Assembly: GCA_000733355.1 (NCBI GenBank)
Contig: JNVV01000023.1
Coordinates: 273,594 to 337,593 of the forward strand
Reading direction: 5' to 3'
Length of the DNA: 64,000 nt
Source: Falciphora oryzae
Taxonomy: Eukaryota > Ascomycota > Sordariomycetes > Magnaporthales > Magnaporthaceae
Position numbers and translations under genes: made by a program. A model generated the notes under the pieces. The model was not told the origin of the DNA. It worked only from the letters and a program-made list of their open reading frames with translations, and did not search any database. This document shows, piece by piece, positions 43,619 to 54,846 of this stretch (positions are counted from its first letter, which is position 1; each line of letters starts with the position of its first letter).

Positions 43619-44081
43619 TCATGATGAATCTGACCTCTTCTTCAAGTAGACCTTCTTGAGCTTCCCGTGATTCCTCCGAATGCTGTCCAAAAATCCCAGC
43701 TGCAAATGCAGCTTGCCAATGCGCACGCCTTCGCTTCCGCTCTCCTGGCTCTCTTCTACAGCCCATACCTTGCTGCCATCACTGCTCATGAACAGGTTCC
43801 AGTCGTCCGAGCCGCGCCGGGGTGGAGGCAGCTCGAACCTGAAGTACTCCTCCGAGTCTGTGCGGAGAGTAGGGTTAGTCAGCGTTATCAACAGAGTTCA
43901 GGGATTTCAACCTTAAGTTTGGACTGTGCGTACTCCTCGACTCATCTTTCTCCACGCGTATGCTGCCGCGATCTGGTGCAATCACCAGAGATTTACTGCC
44001 TACAATGCTGCGCATGATATGGCGTCTGCTTGGGGAATCCGGAGGCGATAGGGTGTGGTCGGTCAAACCCGAGCTCGCCAT
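43619..44081 (-). CDS. small unknown protein, two exons
   Basis: Two exons (44081-43934, 43857-43619) join in phase at a 76-nt intron with a GTACGC donor and GCTGACTAAC branch region, giving 128 aa. The join turns two broken ORFs into one coherent sequence: VAPD-like IAPDRGSIRVEKDES followed by EEYFRFELPPP and SSDGSKVWAVEES. The C-terminus is basic (KLKKVYLKKR). No signal peptide and no known family. The intron signals and the codon bias make a real gene likely. Confidence 0.55.
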
Positions 44082-45437
44082 ACGAAGAGTGAGGCAGGTA
44101 GGATATTGAGGCGTGCTGGCTTGGAAAGAAACGAGTTCGTGCTTTGGATGCCAGGTGCAAGGAAGTGGATGGTCTTTACTCCAAAGAATTTGGGGCGTCT
44201 CGCAGGGTGATAGATGAGATCCCGATGGGTCGTGATGGGCTAGTGTGGTTGCTAATTACACCTAGGGAAATTCGTCGAGGTCTTATAATGGCCCGTCTGG
44301 GAGGGTTTCTCGACACCAAGGAGGACCGTGGAGGCGTTGCATCGGCGATGGGCGTTGGCGCCTACAGGCACCGCCATTTTAGGCTCCGGGGTTGAGCAGC
44401 TGAGCTGTCTTTTGGATTCAGCCTGACCAAGGCGCAAAATGCAGCCCGATCCGGTGCCACGCTGTTCCACCTAGGGTGCACACAGAAGCGGCAATGTAAG
44501 ACCATGTGCTCAAGGAGCCTCCTGACTGGCTAAGATACGGAAGAACAGGAGTCCGGCCATAAATGGTCGGCCCCGTGGCTTGCAGTTGAAAACTGCACGT
44601 CTGCCCGACGTCCGCCCGGTAATTTCTGTTTTGGGGGCTCTTTGTGGCTTATGGAAGCGCCTGGCCAATGTATGGCCTGTTCCCCCAGCCTTACTCCGGC
44701 GCTTGTCCGCGGAATACACAGGTGGCTGCCAGAGCCACCGGCGGTTGCCTATCTGCGACCCCCGCAGGACACATAGCCATTGGCTGCCAGGCGAATGATC
44801 TTCAGGCAGTGGCTTGGAAAGCCGGAAAGTGCCGCCACAGCCCTCCATCGCGAATAGAAATAGGCGCGACACCAAGTGCTGCCCTCGGGTTGTGGCGTTC
44901 AAACATTTCGTCGAGTCCGTATCAGTGCAACCAACGGGCATTCAGGATAGATGCCTCCATGTCGAGGTGTGGTTGCAAAGCACAAGGCTCCGACATTCAC
45001 AAGGGCCAATATGCATTTTCGGTGTCGGCTAGGAGCTCCTCCGCTGAGTGGCTTGGGGCAGTGGATGCGGGCTTTACGCGAGGCATCCAGCGCGCCTTTG
45101 CAGAATGTCGGCTCTTGAAAGGTTGCAAGGCAGCTATCATTGAATACAGGTTGAAGATGTGTACTGTGGCTTTCCACCCAAACCACAGCCGCGAGAATGT
45201 CGCTTCTATCTTCTGAAATCCCGTCTCTTTCAGCCTCTGGGCGCTTACAGCTTTTGATTATATATCGAGGACTCTTGGGCGCTGTGTTTTCGGGCTCCTT
45301 CAACCCCATCCTTCTGCCTGAACCATCATCCCATGTCGTCTCAATCCTTTGCTCAAGGCGAAGTTCCTGCTCTACCACCACACTACCCGATACCCACTCA
45401 CTTTAACCCTGGCCCTGGAAGCCAGCTCCCCTGAGCC
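44082..45437. other. intergenic, nothing recognised
   Basis: Overlapping ORFs up to 190 codons on both strands lack motifs. The right part is the presumed promoter of the patatin-like gene. Confidence 0.5.
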
Positions 45438-47417
45438 ATGTTCCGCAAATCCAGTTCAGGACAGGGGTCATTGGCGCCCGATGTCACCTTCGGGCCACAA
45501 ATGCCCCGCCGACGATCCAGGTCACCCAGACAGTGGGTCAAAGACCACTTACAAGTCCCTAAACCCTCAGATAGCCACCTGTCGGGAGACTCGTCCCGGT
45601 CGAACTCCATCTCTGGTACCAATACTGAAGGTGCATCCGCCTCGAGGTCGACGCTGCCGGTGCTGGGGTCACCTCCTTCTCCGATCCAGAAGGATGAACC
45701 CAGCGCGTGGGATCAGCTGAACGTCCTCACTTTTGGTTCGTTGCGCTGCGCCCTTCTCTTCGAAGATTTTTTGCCTACCATAAATACTGAAACTGTGTCA
45801 TATCTAGATGGAGGGGGGATCAAGGGTTACTACAGCCTTCTACACCTCGAAAAGTTAATGGCCTACATCAAGGCTGAAGAGCAGGAAAGAGACCGCAACA
45901 CCACGTCCAGCTTTCACCCATTCCCCGCGCCCCGCGATGTCTCACATTTCCAGGAGCATGACCCTTTCCTCCCCTGCCATTATTTCGACTACATCGGAGG
46001 GACATCAACTGGAGGGTCAGTTCTTTGTCCCTTTGTTTTCGCATAAGCCTTCCCATGCGTGGCGCAGGCTGACGAGTCTCTAATCTACCTAGGCTTATCA
46101 CCATCATGCTTGCTCGGCTGCGGATGCCCGTCAGCGACTGCAAGGAAGAGTACGAGCAACTCGGCAGGCCTATCTTCGGCAATCCCCGCTCAGTCCACAA
46201 GCTCTCGTTGCGGGGTTTTGTAACCCAAACAGAAAGAAACAAGTTCGCGACCACACCTCTGGAGAATGCCATCAAGGGTGTTATTTCCAGGCGCGGGGAG
46301 GAGCCCAGCGACCCTGACCAAGCCATGACCTTCCGGACACACAAAGGCCTTTGCCGAGCGTACGCAAAGCCATCTTTCTATGCCGTTCGTCATTCACATG
46401 CTAACTATGCGTCACAGAGTCGTCCTGGCCATCCGCAGCATTGCGACTGGCGATGGCAACAACCGCTCCATCCTAGACTCCCCTTTTCTCTTCCGGTCCT
46501 ATGACAACTACCTCCCTCCCTCGGACCACGGGCCAGCTCCGATCAATAGTGTATCCCCTCAAAACATGGGTTATGGAAGCAACGTGGCAGCGTGGAAAGT
46601 GGGACGGGCAGCTACTGCGGCTCCATTCCATTTCAAGCCTCTCCAGATTGACCTGATGGATGGCGAGGTCATCACGAAGAACCACAAGCGGGCTGACCGC
46701 AGGAAGCCCCAGAGTTCCGGGGCAGAGCCGCCAAAGATTGTCGCCTTCACGGACGCCGGTGTCGGCAGTGAGAACAACCCCTCCAAGGAGGTTTTGACTG
46801 AACTGAAAGGCATCATGCAAAAGCGCGAAAAGGAAATCGGCACATGGGTCAGCATCGGCACAGGACGGGCCACGCACACGACCTTGAAGGGCAACGAGCT
46901 CATCAAATTTGCCAGGAAGATTGTCCAACAGTCGGGCGACACGGAACCCGCGCACAGAGACGTGGACACCGAGCTGAACGGCGCCCGGCCCGGACACGTC
47001 AAAAAGTATTTCCGGCTCAACCAGCCCGACGGCCTCACCGGAAAGTATGCCGTCGACATGGCGGACTGGGTGCCCCGCGAGAGCGGCGCGGAGACCATCA
47101 GCAGGATGGAGGGCGCCTTCGCCCGCTGGGTGTCGGACCTCGACAACCAGGCAGAGCTGAGGGAATCTGCGCGGCAGCTCGTCGACTGCCGCCGCCGCAG
47201 GGCACAGGACGAATCGCGCTGGGAGCGGTACGCCCTGGGGACTTTTTACACATGCCGCGAGTCGAGCTGCGCTTTCGACTGCGACGAGGTCTGGCACTAC
47301 AGGGGCAGCTTCCTGCGGCATTTGGAGCAGAATCACGGCATCGCAGAGGGAACACCGGAGAGCGAGGCTTCCATGAAAAACTGCAGACATTCGTGGCAGT
47401 ACAAGGCGAGGGCTTGA
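45438..47417 (+). CDS. patatin-like phospholipase with C-terminal zinc-finger-like tail
   Basis: Four exons (45438-45735, 45808-46015, 46093-46359, 46418-47417) give 590 aa. After a basic, Ser-rich N-terminus of about 95 residues comes VLTFDGGGIKGYYSL (oxyanion glycine loop), then IGGTSTGGLITIML with the nucleophile Ser in GxSxG. The catalytic Asp is in FTDAGVGSENNPS, a DAG instead of the usual DG[AG]. An AIDVARATSAA-like segment (AAWKVGRAATAAPF) is present. The C-terminal 90 residues carry CRESSCAFDC and HYRGSFLRHLEQNH, like a C2H2-type finger. It would hydrolyse acyl lipids in the cytosol, possibly in signalling. Confidence 0.9.
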
Positions 47418-47580
47418 GTTTGGAAATTTTTAAAGGGATGGATACTTTTTCAGGGGGAAATGACATTTGGATTGCGCAAAGCTGGAGATATGTGGCAACA
47501 TAGCGTAGAGCTTTGATGGTAAAAGGGCGAGACCCGGCGCGAAGCGGATGCACCACTAGCGAGACACCTAGCTGTTCGTT

Positions 47581-47967
47581 CTAATATTGATTACTCTGGC
47601 CACCAGCAGAGCCACCCGCTCTTGCTCGTGGCTTCCCCGCAGCTTCAAAAGGACCCCCAACCCATGTTGGTCTCTCTACACAACACTCGTTGTCGAATAT
47701 CCCGGAGAAATCAACGGCCTCTGCGAGAGACCAGCCGCCCAGGATCATCCCCACGATGTGTGGAAACTCCGTCACCTTGATTTTGTTGCTCCGGACACAT
47801 TTGCCGTGGTAGTCAACCTAGAGAAGCTTGACATGCTTGCCTCTGATGGCAGCCTCGTCCGCCACGTAGATGAGCGCGCAGGCGCGATTCGAGGCAAGTT
47901 CCTCGGGCGACGAATCCGCGTCCTCCCACTCCGGCCCCTCCATCAGCATCCTGTCGTAGTCCTCCAT
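47581..47967 (-). pseudogene. unknown ORF with one in-frame TAG
   Basis: From ATG 47967 one frame runs 128 codons to a TAG at 47581 with a single internal TAG at 47820-47818 (codon 50). Both sides are protein-like: EDYDRMLMEGPEWEDADSS before and KVTEFPHIVGMILGGWSLAE after. TGG-to-TAG or CAG-to-TAG would explain it. The frame stays open upstream into a 92-bp transposon end beginning 23 bp away (47991), so the original 5' part may have been cut off by that insertion. No family is recognised. Confidence 0.4.
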
Positions 47968-47990
47968 AACAAAGGGGCTGTTTGACACTA

Positions 47991-48082
47991 GGGCCTGTCC
48001 TAGACTAACGGTTTTTTGGTTTTTTGGTTTTTTGCTAAAAATTTTCTAAAGATTGAAAGCCTTGCATTAAAAAGGAAGCATA
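47991..48082. repeat. solo copy of pogo-element terminal sequence
   Basis: This 92-bp stretch, beginning GGGCCTGTCCTAGACTAACG and containing three GGTTTTTT subrepeats, is almost identical (I see one difference) to 58729-58820, where it forms the end of the pogo transposon. Here no transposase follows and the similarity stops at 48082, so it is a truncated copy or the end of an internally deleted element. Orientation is the same as at 58.7 kb. Confidence 0.85.
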
Positions 48083-48854
48083 TGAAAAGAATTTGTATTA
48101 TTTAAAACCGCATCCATATTAATTTGTTTTTGCTATCCTGCCCTTGGTGTTGACATATTTCAGAAAAAACGTTGGGAGTTGAGGCGTACTAGCAGGCCTC
48201 CGGCGCGTCGGGCGCTTGGCGAATGTTGTTTTATGTGGCACAGCACGTAGTTTGAACCTTCTACGCACCAACGAGCGCGCCAAGGGGCTCCCGTGCCACC
48301 AACGACGACCAACTTAGAGCACGACCCACACCGCCCCGTGCAACAGCGACATCCACGTCGGCAGGATTCCTTAAGCGGCTGGCTGTGGCTGCAGGAGGCG
48401 GTGGGCCTTGAGGATGTGCAATTTCCTGGCCCCGGACCGAAAGAGAGCGAGGGCCCCATCAAAAGTGTCAGCGTTCCTAGCATTCCAAAGCCACAGCTTA
48501 AGTCTGGCAAAGTCTACAAGGTTGGGTGCCTATCAAGGCGGTTATCGCCAAGTGAGTAAAGCGTCGGGAAGCATGGTCCAACTGTTTGGCTTCCACGAAA
48601 ATCGTTTGGGCGGAAAGTGATCGGGTACACTTCCTCAAACCTCGTTGCCTTCAGTAACGATGTAATCGTACGGTTGCTATTACTAGCATTAAGAAAGCTT
48701 CAACTCGCAGGAACGCGCTAATTTCTTCCCCCCCCCGACTTTTGAGCGAGCACGCCTCCGTTCCAGCACAATATCTCTCTTGGATCCCTTGGGCGGATGC
48801 TCACCCAGGATACCGAGGATCTATACACTGCATTACACCTTCTAACACCTATCG
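48083..48854. other. intergenic, nothing recognised
   Basis: The first 100 bp are AT-rich and may still belong to the transposon remnant. No gene is supported in the rest. Confidence 0.5.
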
Positions 48855-49202
48855 TTACATCCCGGCACAGAAGCGGTTCCTCGTGACCCAGTTGCACATT
48901 GCGGTGCCGACGCAAGAGCAGCATTTGCAAGCCTGGACCCAAGGTTAGCGGATTCTCCGCCATGCAAATAAGAGCCGGCCTCGATGTGAGCCTACCTTTC
49001 TCTGCCGGTCTGCGTTGTTGACACCCTCGATGCAGGTCAACGTGCGCGCGTTCCAACGGAACTGGTTGTAGCAGGCGGCAGGGTTGATGACATCGGCGCA
49101 GTCGTCCGTCTTGACAAGGTCAGCGGTGCATACGGGGAATTGCTGGGCCTGTCCGAAGGCAAGGGCCATCCAGGTGGTAAGGAAGAGAGTGATTAGACGC
49201 AT
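48855..49202 (-). CDS. small secreted cysteine-rich protein
   Basis: Two exons (49202-48996, 48932-48855) join at a 63-nt GT-AG intron into 94 aa. A signal peptide (about MRLITLFLTTWMALAFGQA) is followed by a mature part with ten Cys: four single ones in exon 1 (PVC, DDC, AAC, LTC) and six in exon 2, where KACKCCSCVG precedes AMCNW and RFCAGM. The even Cys number and small size fit disulfide-stabilised fungal effectors or antimicrobial-type proteins; no named family is recognised. Read unspliced, the second half would be lost, so automated callers may miss it. Function is not claimed. Confidence 0.75.
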
Positions 49203-49929
49203 CTTTTGTCGACTGGGTGGTGGAGAGATGGGGGGACGGGTTGGGTTACAGATTGTGTCCGCCAGCCGTAGAGGGAGCCGTGGGAGCAGGAACAGTCGGC
49301 TTTTTGTGCCAGATGCTTCACGGATATCAACGGAATGTCTGAACGTTTTTACAGATGGTCGCCCCCGCCGATAGGAGAATCACGAAGCCCAAGACAGAGG
49401 TCGGCGTCACTTGCCTCTGCCCAATTATTAAGTCGATATTAGGCGGCATCGCTCGGGCGTGCTATTTGTCGAACCAGAAATTATCCTCCTCCTTCCTTGT
49501 CACTAATCTAGCGTGGGCAGGATACATCCGACTTGGTCGGGCCGTGGGTGACGCGGCGGCAGAGACCTGGGAAGAGGAGGCAGCGGCGGCAAAAGTCGAC
49601 TGCCGAAAGGGAATGCCAGCGCCGTCGATATTAACCTGGCACCACCAAGCCTTCGGCTCCACTCGGGACGAGTCCGTATGCAGACGCGACGATATTGTGC
49701 CGAGATAAAGATTGGCCTGCACCTTGTGAGTGATGGCGCGTGGACACACGGCAAGTGCTGTAGTGTTCTCGTCCCATCTGGCACCTTCCATGACCACCGC
49801 GGCAGTGGTCATGATAACAATGGTCTTTCCCGTCCCGGATGACTGCCACAATCCCATTTTACCTTGCTTGGTTTGGCTGCAGTCCCATCGCCCATCGAGT
49901 CACCAGTTCAAGACCCTGAGAACACAGCC
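49203..49929. other. divergent promoter region, cysteine-rich protein / DUF1996
   Basis: Two divergent secreted-protein genes share this 727-bp spacer. A minus-strand ORF (49462-49857) containing GTGKT is considered fortuitous. Confidence 0.5.
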
Positions 49930-51168
49930 ATGAAGCACCTCGCCATCATCGCCGCGGCCCTTGGGCTGTCCGCACCCGCCAGCGCGCTGCTCCGGTTCGG
50001 CTGCTCCCAGCTGACGGTGCAGCGCCTGGACCCCCTGGTCAACCCGGGAGAGACGCCGTCGACGCATCTCCACCAGATCATCGGAGGAGTACGCAGTAGA
50101 AAAGAATTCCCGTTGTTGGATGTGGTCTTCTGACATGCCAAATCGTGGCGCAGAACTCGTTCCAGCCGTCCATGGAACCCGGCAAGCATGACCTCGCTGC
50201 AAAGTCCACCTGCACGACCTGCCAGTTCACCGAAGACTTCTCCAACTACTGGACGGCAGTGCTCTACTTCCGCGCCCGGAACGGGACGTACAAGCGGGTG
50301 CCGCAGCTCGCGCAGGCCGGCATGGAAGGGACCAATGGAGGCATGGTGGTCTACTACATGTCGGACGCCCTCTTTGACACGCAGCAGCGGTCCAAGGTCA
50401 CGGCGTTCAAGCCAGTGCGTCCCAGGCCCCGCCCACCCCTGAACCACCCTGGAGCAGACCCCTGTGCCATACTAACCTGCATACCCCAGGGCTTCCGCAT
50501 GCTCGTCGGCGAGGTCAACTACCGCGACCGCGAGCAGGCGCGCAGCTTCCGACAGCTGACCTACACGTGCATGGACAGCCAGATGTCTCGCGCGCCCGAG
50601 ACGATGCATTTCCCCAAGACGCCCTGCCGGCTCGGCATCATGGCGAACCACCGCTTCCCGACGTGCTGGGACGGCGTGAACCTCGACTCGCCCAACCACC
50701 GCGACCACGTCGCCTACCCGGAGTCGGGCACCTTCGAGTCCGGCGGGCCGTGCCCCAAGACGCACCCCGTCCGCATCCCGCAGATCCTGCTCGAGACGGT
50801 CTGGGACACGCGCCAGTTCATCAACAAGAACGACTGGCCCGCCGACGGGTCGCAGCCGTTCGTGTGGTCCAGCGGCGACCCGACGGGGTTCTCGCACCAC
50901 GCGGATTACCTGTTTGGGTGGAAGGGCGACTCGCTGCAGAAGGCCATGGACGCGCACACGTACGTCAGCGCGCCCATGCTCAAGACGCAGAGCATCGCGC
51001 AGCAGAACAGGTGCACTGTCAAGGACTACGTTGGGGAGAAGTTTGATGGCTGTAAGTCTGGCCTGTTGGTGTGCGGATTCCTGATGTTCATGGCTTTTCT
51101 TGTTGCTGACCATGGCATGGCTCCTACCAGGGCTCACTTCGCTGCCAGGAGGCTGGCAAGCGCAGTAA
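49930..51168 (+). CDS. secreted DUF1996 protein (second copy)
   Basis: Four exons (49930-50088, 50154-50414, 50490-51051, 51131-51168) give 339 aa. A signal peptide (MKHLAIIAAALGLSAPASA) precedes LLRFGCSQLTVQRLDPLV. Family landmarks are STHLHQIIGG, CTTCQFTEDFSNYW, NHRFPTCWDGVNLDSPNH, CPKTHPVRIPQ and HADYLFGWKGDSLQ. It is a diverged paralog of 41945-43221: several introns are shared, but the intron splitting the GWKG motif in the first copy is absent here. It is preceded divergently by the cysteine-rich secreted protein. The extracellular function is unknown. Confidence 0.92.
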
Positions 51169-51669
51169 AATGTGCGGGGTTGGCGAAGAAATGCATGGAA
51201 GCTGTGATGTTTGGAAGATGCGCTGACGTCAACGGATTCTCCCGTGTTTCTTCTACGTTTCCAGTCGTAATCCAGGAAACCTTGTAACCGACAGCGCCCC
51301 AAATAATTTCATAGGCACCAGACTGGTCTATTACAGGGAAGCAATGCAGGGCAACATGTGATTTGCGCGCGCCAGCTGTAGATGTTTCTCGCAATTGCCC
51401 GCACCCCTTTTTTTTTTCGGCTCCGCGACGGCAGTGCGCCCACTCGGCTCGGCCTTCGGTGGTAATGCCGTTGACATCAACCCCTCATCCCCCTTCTCCA
51501 AGGGCGCGGTGGCGACGTCAAGCAAAGGGCGGGCTGCATGTAACCTGACATATCTCCACCGCGACGGATGCCATTAAAACCGCCTTTACCGAGAACCTCC
51601 CTCGAGCGATACCGATCTTGCAATCTCTATCCTCGAGCACCACCGGAAAGAAAGACGCGCCGACCGACC
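51169..51669. other. intergenic, upstream of GFA gene
   Basis: A T9 run (51410-51418) is present. No gene is supported. Confidence 0.55.
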
Positions 51670-52290
51670 ATGACCTCGTCACAAGACTTCCCCAAGCCCA
51701 AGTTCATCACCGGCGGCTGCCTTTGCGGCGCGCTTCGATACCGGGCTGACTTTCCGCCGACGCATGACTTTCGCAAGTCTGTAAGCAGAACCTCCTCGCT
51801 GTCGCTTTTACCACGCCCTAACAAATCCCCCTTCCAGAGCGCCACCTGCCAGTGCACCCAGTGCAGGCGCAACACCTCCTCCCTCCTCTTCGTCTACCAC
51901 CAGGTAAAGCCCGCCTCGTCCGCGTTCAAGCTTACCGGCGCCGACGGCACCGGCCCGCCGCCGCCCGACGCGCTCAAGGAGTACCGCACCAGCCCCGGCG
52001 CGGCGCGCGTCTTCTGCGGTCGCTGCGGCTCGCTGCTGTACTGGAAGGCGGACGCGTCCGACTACGTCAGCGTCGCCGTCGGCACCATCGACCCCCTGTT
52101 CCTCTGGGGCGAGGGCGCGCCCGGCTCGCCAGAGGCCAGGGAGCACGGCGTGCCCGAGGGCGGGTTCGCGCGCGCCCTGGTGAACCCCGGCAGGCATGAG
52201 TGGTGCGCCAACGAGATACCGGGCGTCACGGACCCGGGGAGCATGGCTATCACAGCAAGCGGCCAGAGGGCCATGGAGGACGGGGAGTGA
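51670..52290 (+). CDS. GFA-domain (CENP-V/GFA) protein
   Basis: Two exons (51670-51780, 51838-52290) give 187 aa; the 57-nt intron is a multiple of three and stays open when unspliced. The zinc ligands of the GFA fold are visible: CLC (Cys17, Cys19), CQCTQC (Cys41, Cys43, Cys46) and FCGRCGS. FVYHQV and the LYWKADASDYVSVAVGTID segment are typical. Members are called glutathione-dependent formaldehyde-activating enzymes, but most fungal copies have unknown small-molecule roles in the cytosol. Confidence 0.9.
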   Translation: MTSSQDFPKPKFITGGCLCGALRYRADFPPTHDFRKSVSRTSSLSLLPRPNKSPFQSATCQCTQCRRNTSSLLFVYHQVKPASSAFKLTGADGTGPPPPDALKEYRTSPGAARVFCGRCGSLLYWKADASDYVSVAVGTIDPLFLWGEGAPGSPEAREHGVPEGGFARALVNPGRHEWCANEIPGVTDPGSMAITASGQRAMEDGE

Positions 52291-52321
52291 TCATATCCAA
52301 TTAAGTGTTCAGCAAGAATAG

Positions 52322-54846
52322 CTACAGCAAGCAGACGAGCTCCGGCTTAACACCATCAAGGAGTGTCTTCGTTGAACCATCGCCTCGAGCATCTTTCGGC
52401 GATGGTCGCAGAATGAAGGTGCCAACCCTACAATAGCCCTTGGCGACGGATTTGTGCGCCTCGGGAACACAATTGCTCAGGTCAGGGGGTGCCGGACAGA
52501 CGATCAGCCCAGTATGTGCTTCCTTAAAGCCCGCACCTCCGTTTACCACGAGCAGGCCTAAGGGTAAAGGATCCGTGTACCCGGCTATGCCGGTCCTGAT
52601 GGCCTCAAGATCGGTCGCCGAGTCGGGTCGGAGCTCGAGCTGCGGCTGCTCCTCGTGAGGTATTACTCTCGAAGGAGGGTCCCAGTCGTCGCCCCGGATC
52701 AAGGGACCAATTCCCGAGTCAATCGTAGCTTGCAGAGTGACCAGCTTCGCCTGTAGCAAGACGAATCCAGAAGCAACCATGCCAAACGGCGCCCGCGGGT
52801 CCTTGGGCACCACGCCGTAGTCCTCCACGCGAATCGCCACATCACTAGAAATCGGCCTCTCCCAGACCTCTTCCTGCAGGTTCACGCGCCCCTCCACTGC
52901 GGCCCAGCTCCAGGACGGAGCCCGGTAGGCGGCCGGGCGCGTGCAGTCCTGCCAGGAGGCCGAGTGCCACATCAGCGCCGCGGCCCACATCTTCTTCCTG
53001 CGGACCTCCTCCAAGTCGTCGCCACCACCGCCTTCTTCACTGACGTCCATCTGCAAACCGGCAAAATACTTCCAGCGCCTGCCTCTGTCTGCCGCGATTT
53101 TGGTGAATGCCTCGGCGAGCGCCGCGACGGCGGGCAGTTTGTCGCCGGCAAATCCAAGCCCTCGCCGTGTGTACGACGTCACGACCCTCCTCCAACCCAG
53201 CTCGGCTGGCAGCTCGACCAGCTTGGCGGTGGGATAGATGAGTGCGACGGGTGAATCGGGCCCACCAAACGTGCGCTCCCGCAGCGCCCCGGATTCGTCC
53301 GAATATCCGCTGCTGCAGCACCAGTACATCTGGTTGGCGGCGAAAATGAGGAGTCGCCGTGATAGAAAAGCCTCCTGCAGAGTCCACGCCCGCGTCGTGA
53401 TGGGCTCCGGGGGTGGCTGGATCCGATTGAACAGATACACGTGCCCGCCACTAGCGTTGGCGTCGTCCAGAGACTTGAACCGTACGCGGATCGGGCCCGT
53501 CAGGAATTGCGGTTGCCCTTGGGACCCGGCCCCATCGAGAAAGCCCTGATTGCAATTGGACGCGGATGCCGCGCTGAGGGTGGCGGCGCTGGAGCCATAG
53601 TAGGTGCCCATGCGCGAGATCTCGACGGCCTTGTCGCCATCCGAGTCTTGCAAAATGCACAGGGCGTCCACCCAAAGGAACTGCCTCCCCATCTCGCGCA
53701 CAAACCACGCTGCATCCCGCAGCGTGCGGGGGAGGTCTTCAGTATTGACCCCTTGTGTGGTGAGGGTGGCATGCGTCTTGGTCGTCAACTTGATGGGCTG
53801 GTCAGCGCCCCAGCAGTACGAAAGCGCGATATAACCCTCCTGGCAGGTGGCCTCGATCAGGTCTCGCGATGCGCCGCCCGTCTCGACCAGCAGCAGACGA
53901 ATCCCTTGGCTAGAGTCCCCCTTGACTTGCAGCAGACGCGATGGGATGTCGGATGGAGGGAGTCGCTCGGTAGCAGCGAGGAAGGAGCTTGCGTCTCCAT
54001 AGAGGCTGCCGCCGACACGGCAACCTGGATGGCACGTAATGCACTGCTCGAGACAGTTCCGAGCCGTCTGGACTGTTCTTTGGGATCTCTTGTCCAGCTC
54101 AAACGGCCTGTTGCTGATAAACCTGGCGGCAGGGTCACCTTTAGGTAGCGTGTTAGCTGACTCCGTTCTGTGACCTGGTCTTTCCTAGACCGCAATACTT
54201 GCCGACGCGAGCAGTTGGGGACAGATGTATGATTGGACTAACCTTCTCGGGCGAACATTTCTAGGTAGTAAACGCGGCTACCGGGAATCTTGTGATCCGA
54301 GCCATCCTCCATAGCCAGACTAATCCTTGCTGAGAGGTTTGGGGTGGTGCTTTCATCGGAGGCTGGGGGTGGTACGGAACCCGAGGGATGCGCCCCTCCA
54401 GCCGGCGGCGGGGACGGCGAGCTCCGCGAAGGCCGCGGGCGTTCAGGTCCAGCAACGAGTTGGAATTTGAAGACATCGGTGCCCACCTCCAAGCTTCTTT
54501 TGAGATCGAGCGTGTACAAGGTCAACAAGTCGACAAAAAAGCGGTACAGGGCGCAGCCCGAGAGACAGGCATCCACTGCCCTCGCCAGCGAGGCCTCGAG
54601 CGCCAGGTTGAAGCTGTACCAGTCTTGGCCCTCCTTCGTCTCCTGGGCCAAGATCGCATCCTGACAGTGGGCGCAGCTATGGGGCTCCGCGAGGGTGAAG
54701 GATCCGCCCACTGGCCAGAGCGGCTCGTCAGCCAACGAGCCGGACTGAGCTCGTTTGGCACACTCATCTGTCTCGACGAGACTTGCCTCGATTCTTTGGG
54801 CGATGTACGCGAGGCGGGTCTGGTGTGTGGGCGTCCCTTGATCCAT
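52322..54846 (-). CDS. HET-domain protein
   Basis: Two exons (54846-54243, 54138-52322) give 806 aa; the intron is 104 nt with a GCTAACA branch site. The N-terminal 200 residues include a Cys-containing helical part and a Pro/Ser-rich linker. NRPFELDKRSQ and CHPGC lead to the HET domain: YIALSYCWGADQP, LPRTLRDA, FLWVDALCILQDSDGDKA, ARAWTLQE-like TTRAWTLQEAFLSRR and APSWSWAAVEG. The first ATG is 54846; the longer frame has only a GTG. HET domains act in heterokaryon incompatibility and programmed cell death. The gene ends 32 bp from the convergent GFA gene. Confidence 0.93.

Noticed and set aside
44644..45381. Overlapping 190- and 160-codon ORFs on opposite strands
   Set aside because: Neither has motifs, a signal peptide or splice logic, so no gene is claimed.
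49462..49857. Minus-strand ORF with a GTGKT P-loop-like string
   Set aside because: No Walker B, helicase or GTPase motifs follow, and it lies in a divergent promoter; a five-residue match is not evidence.
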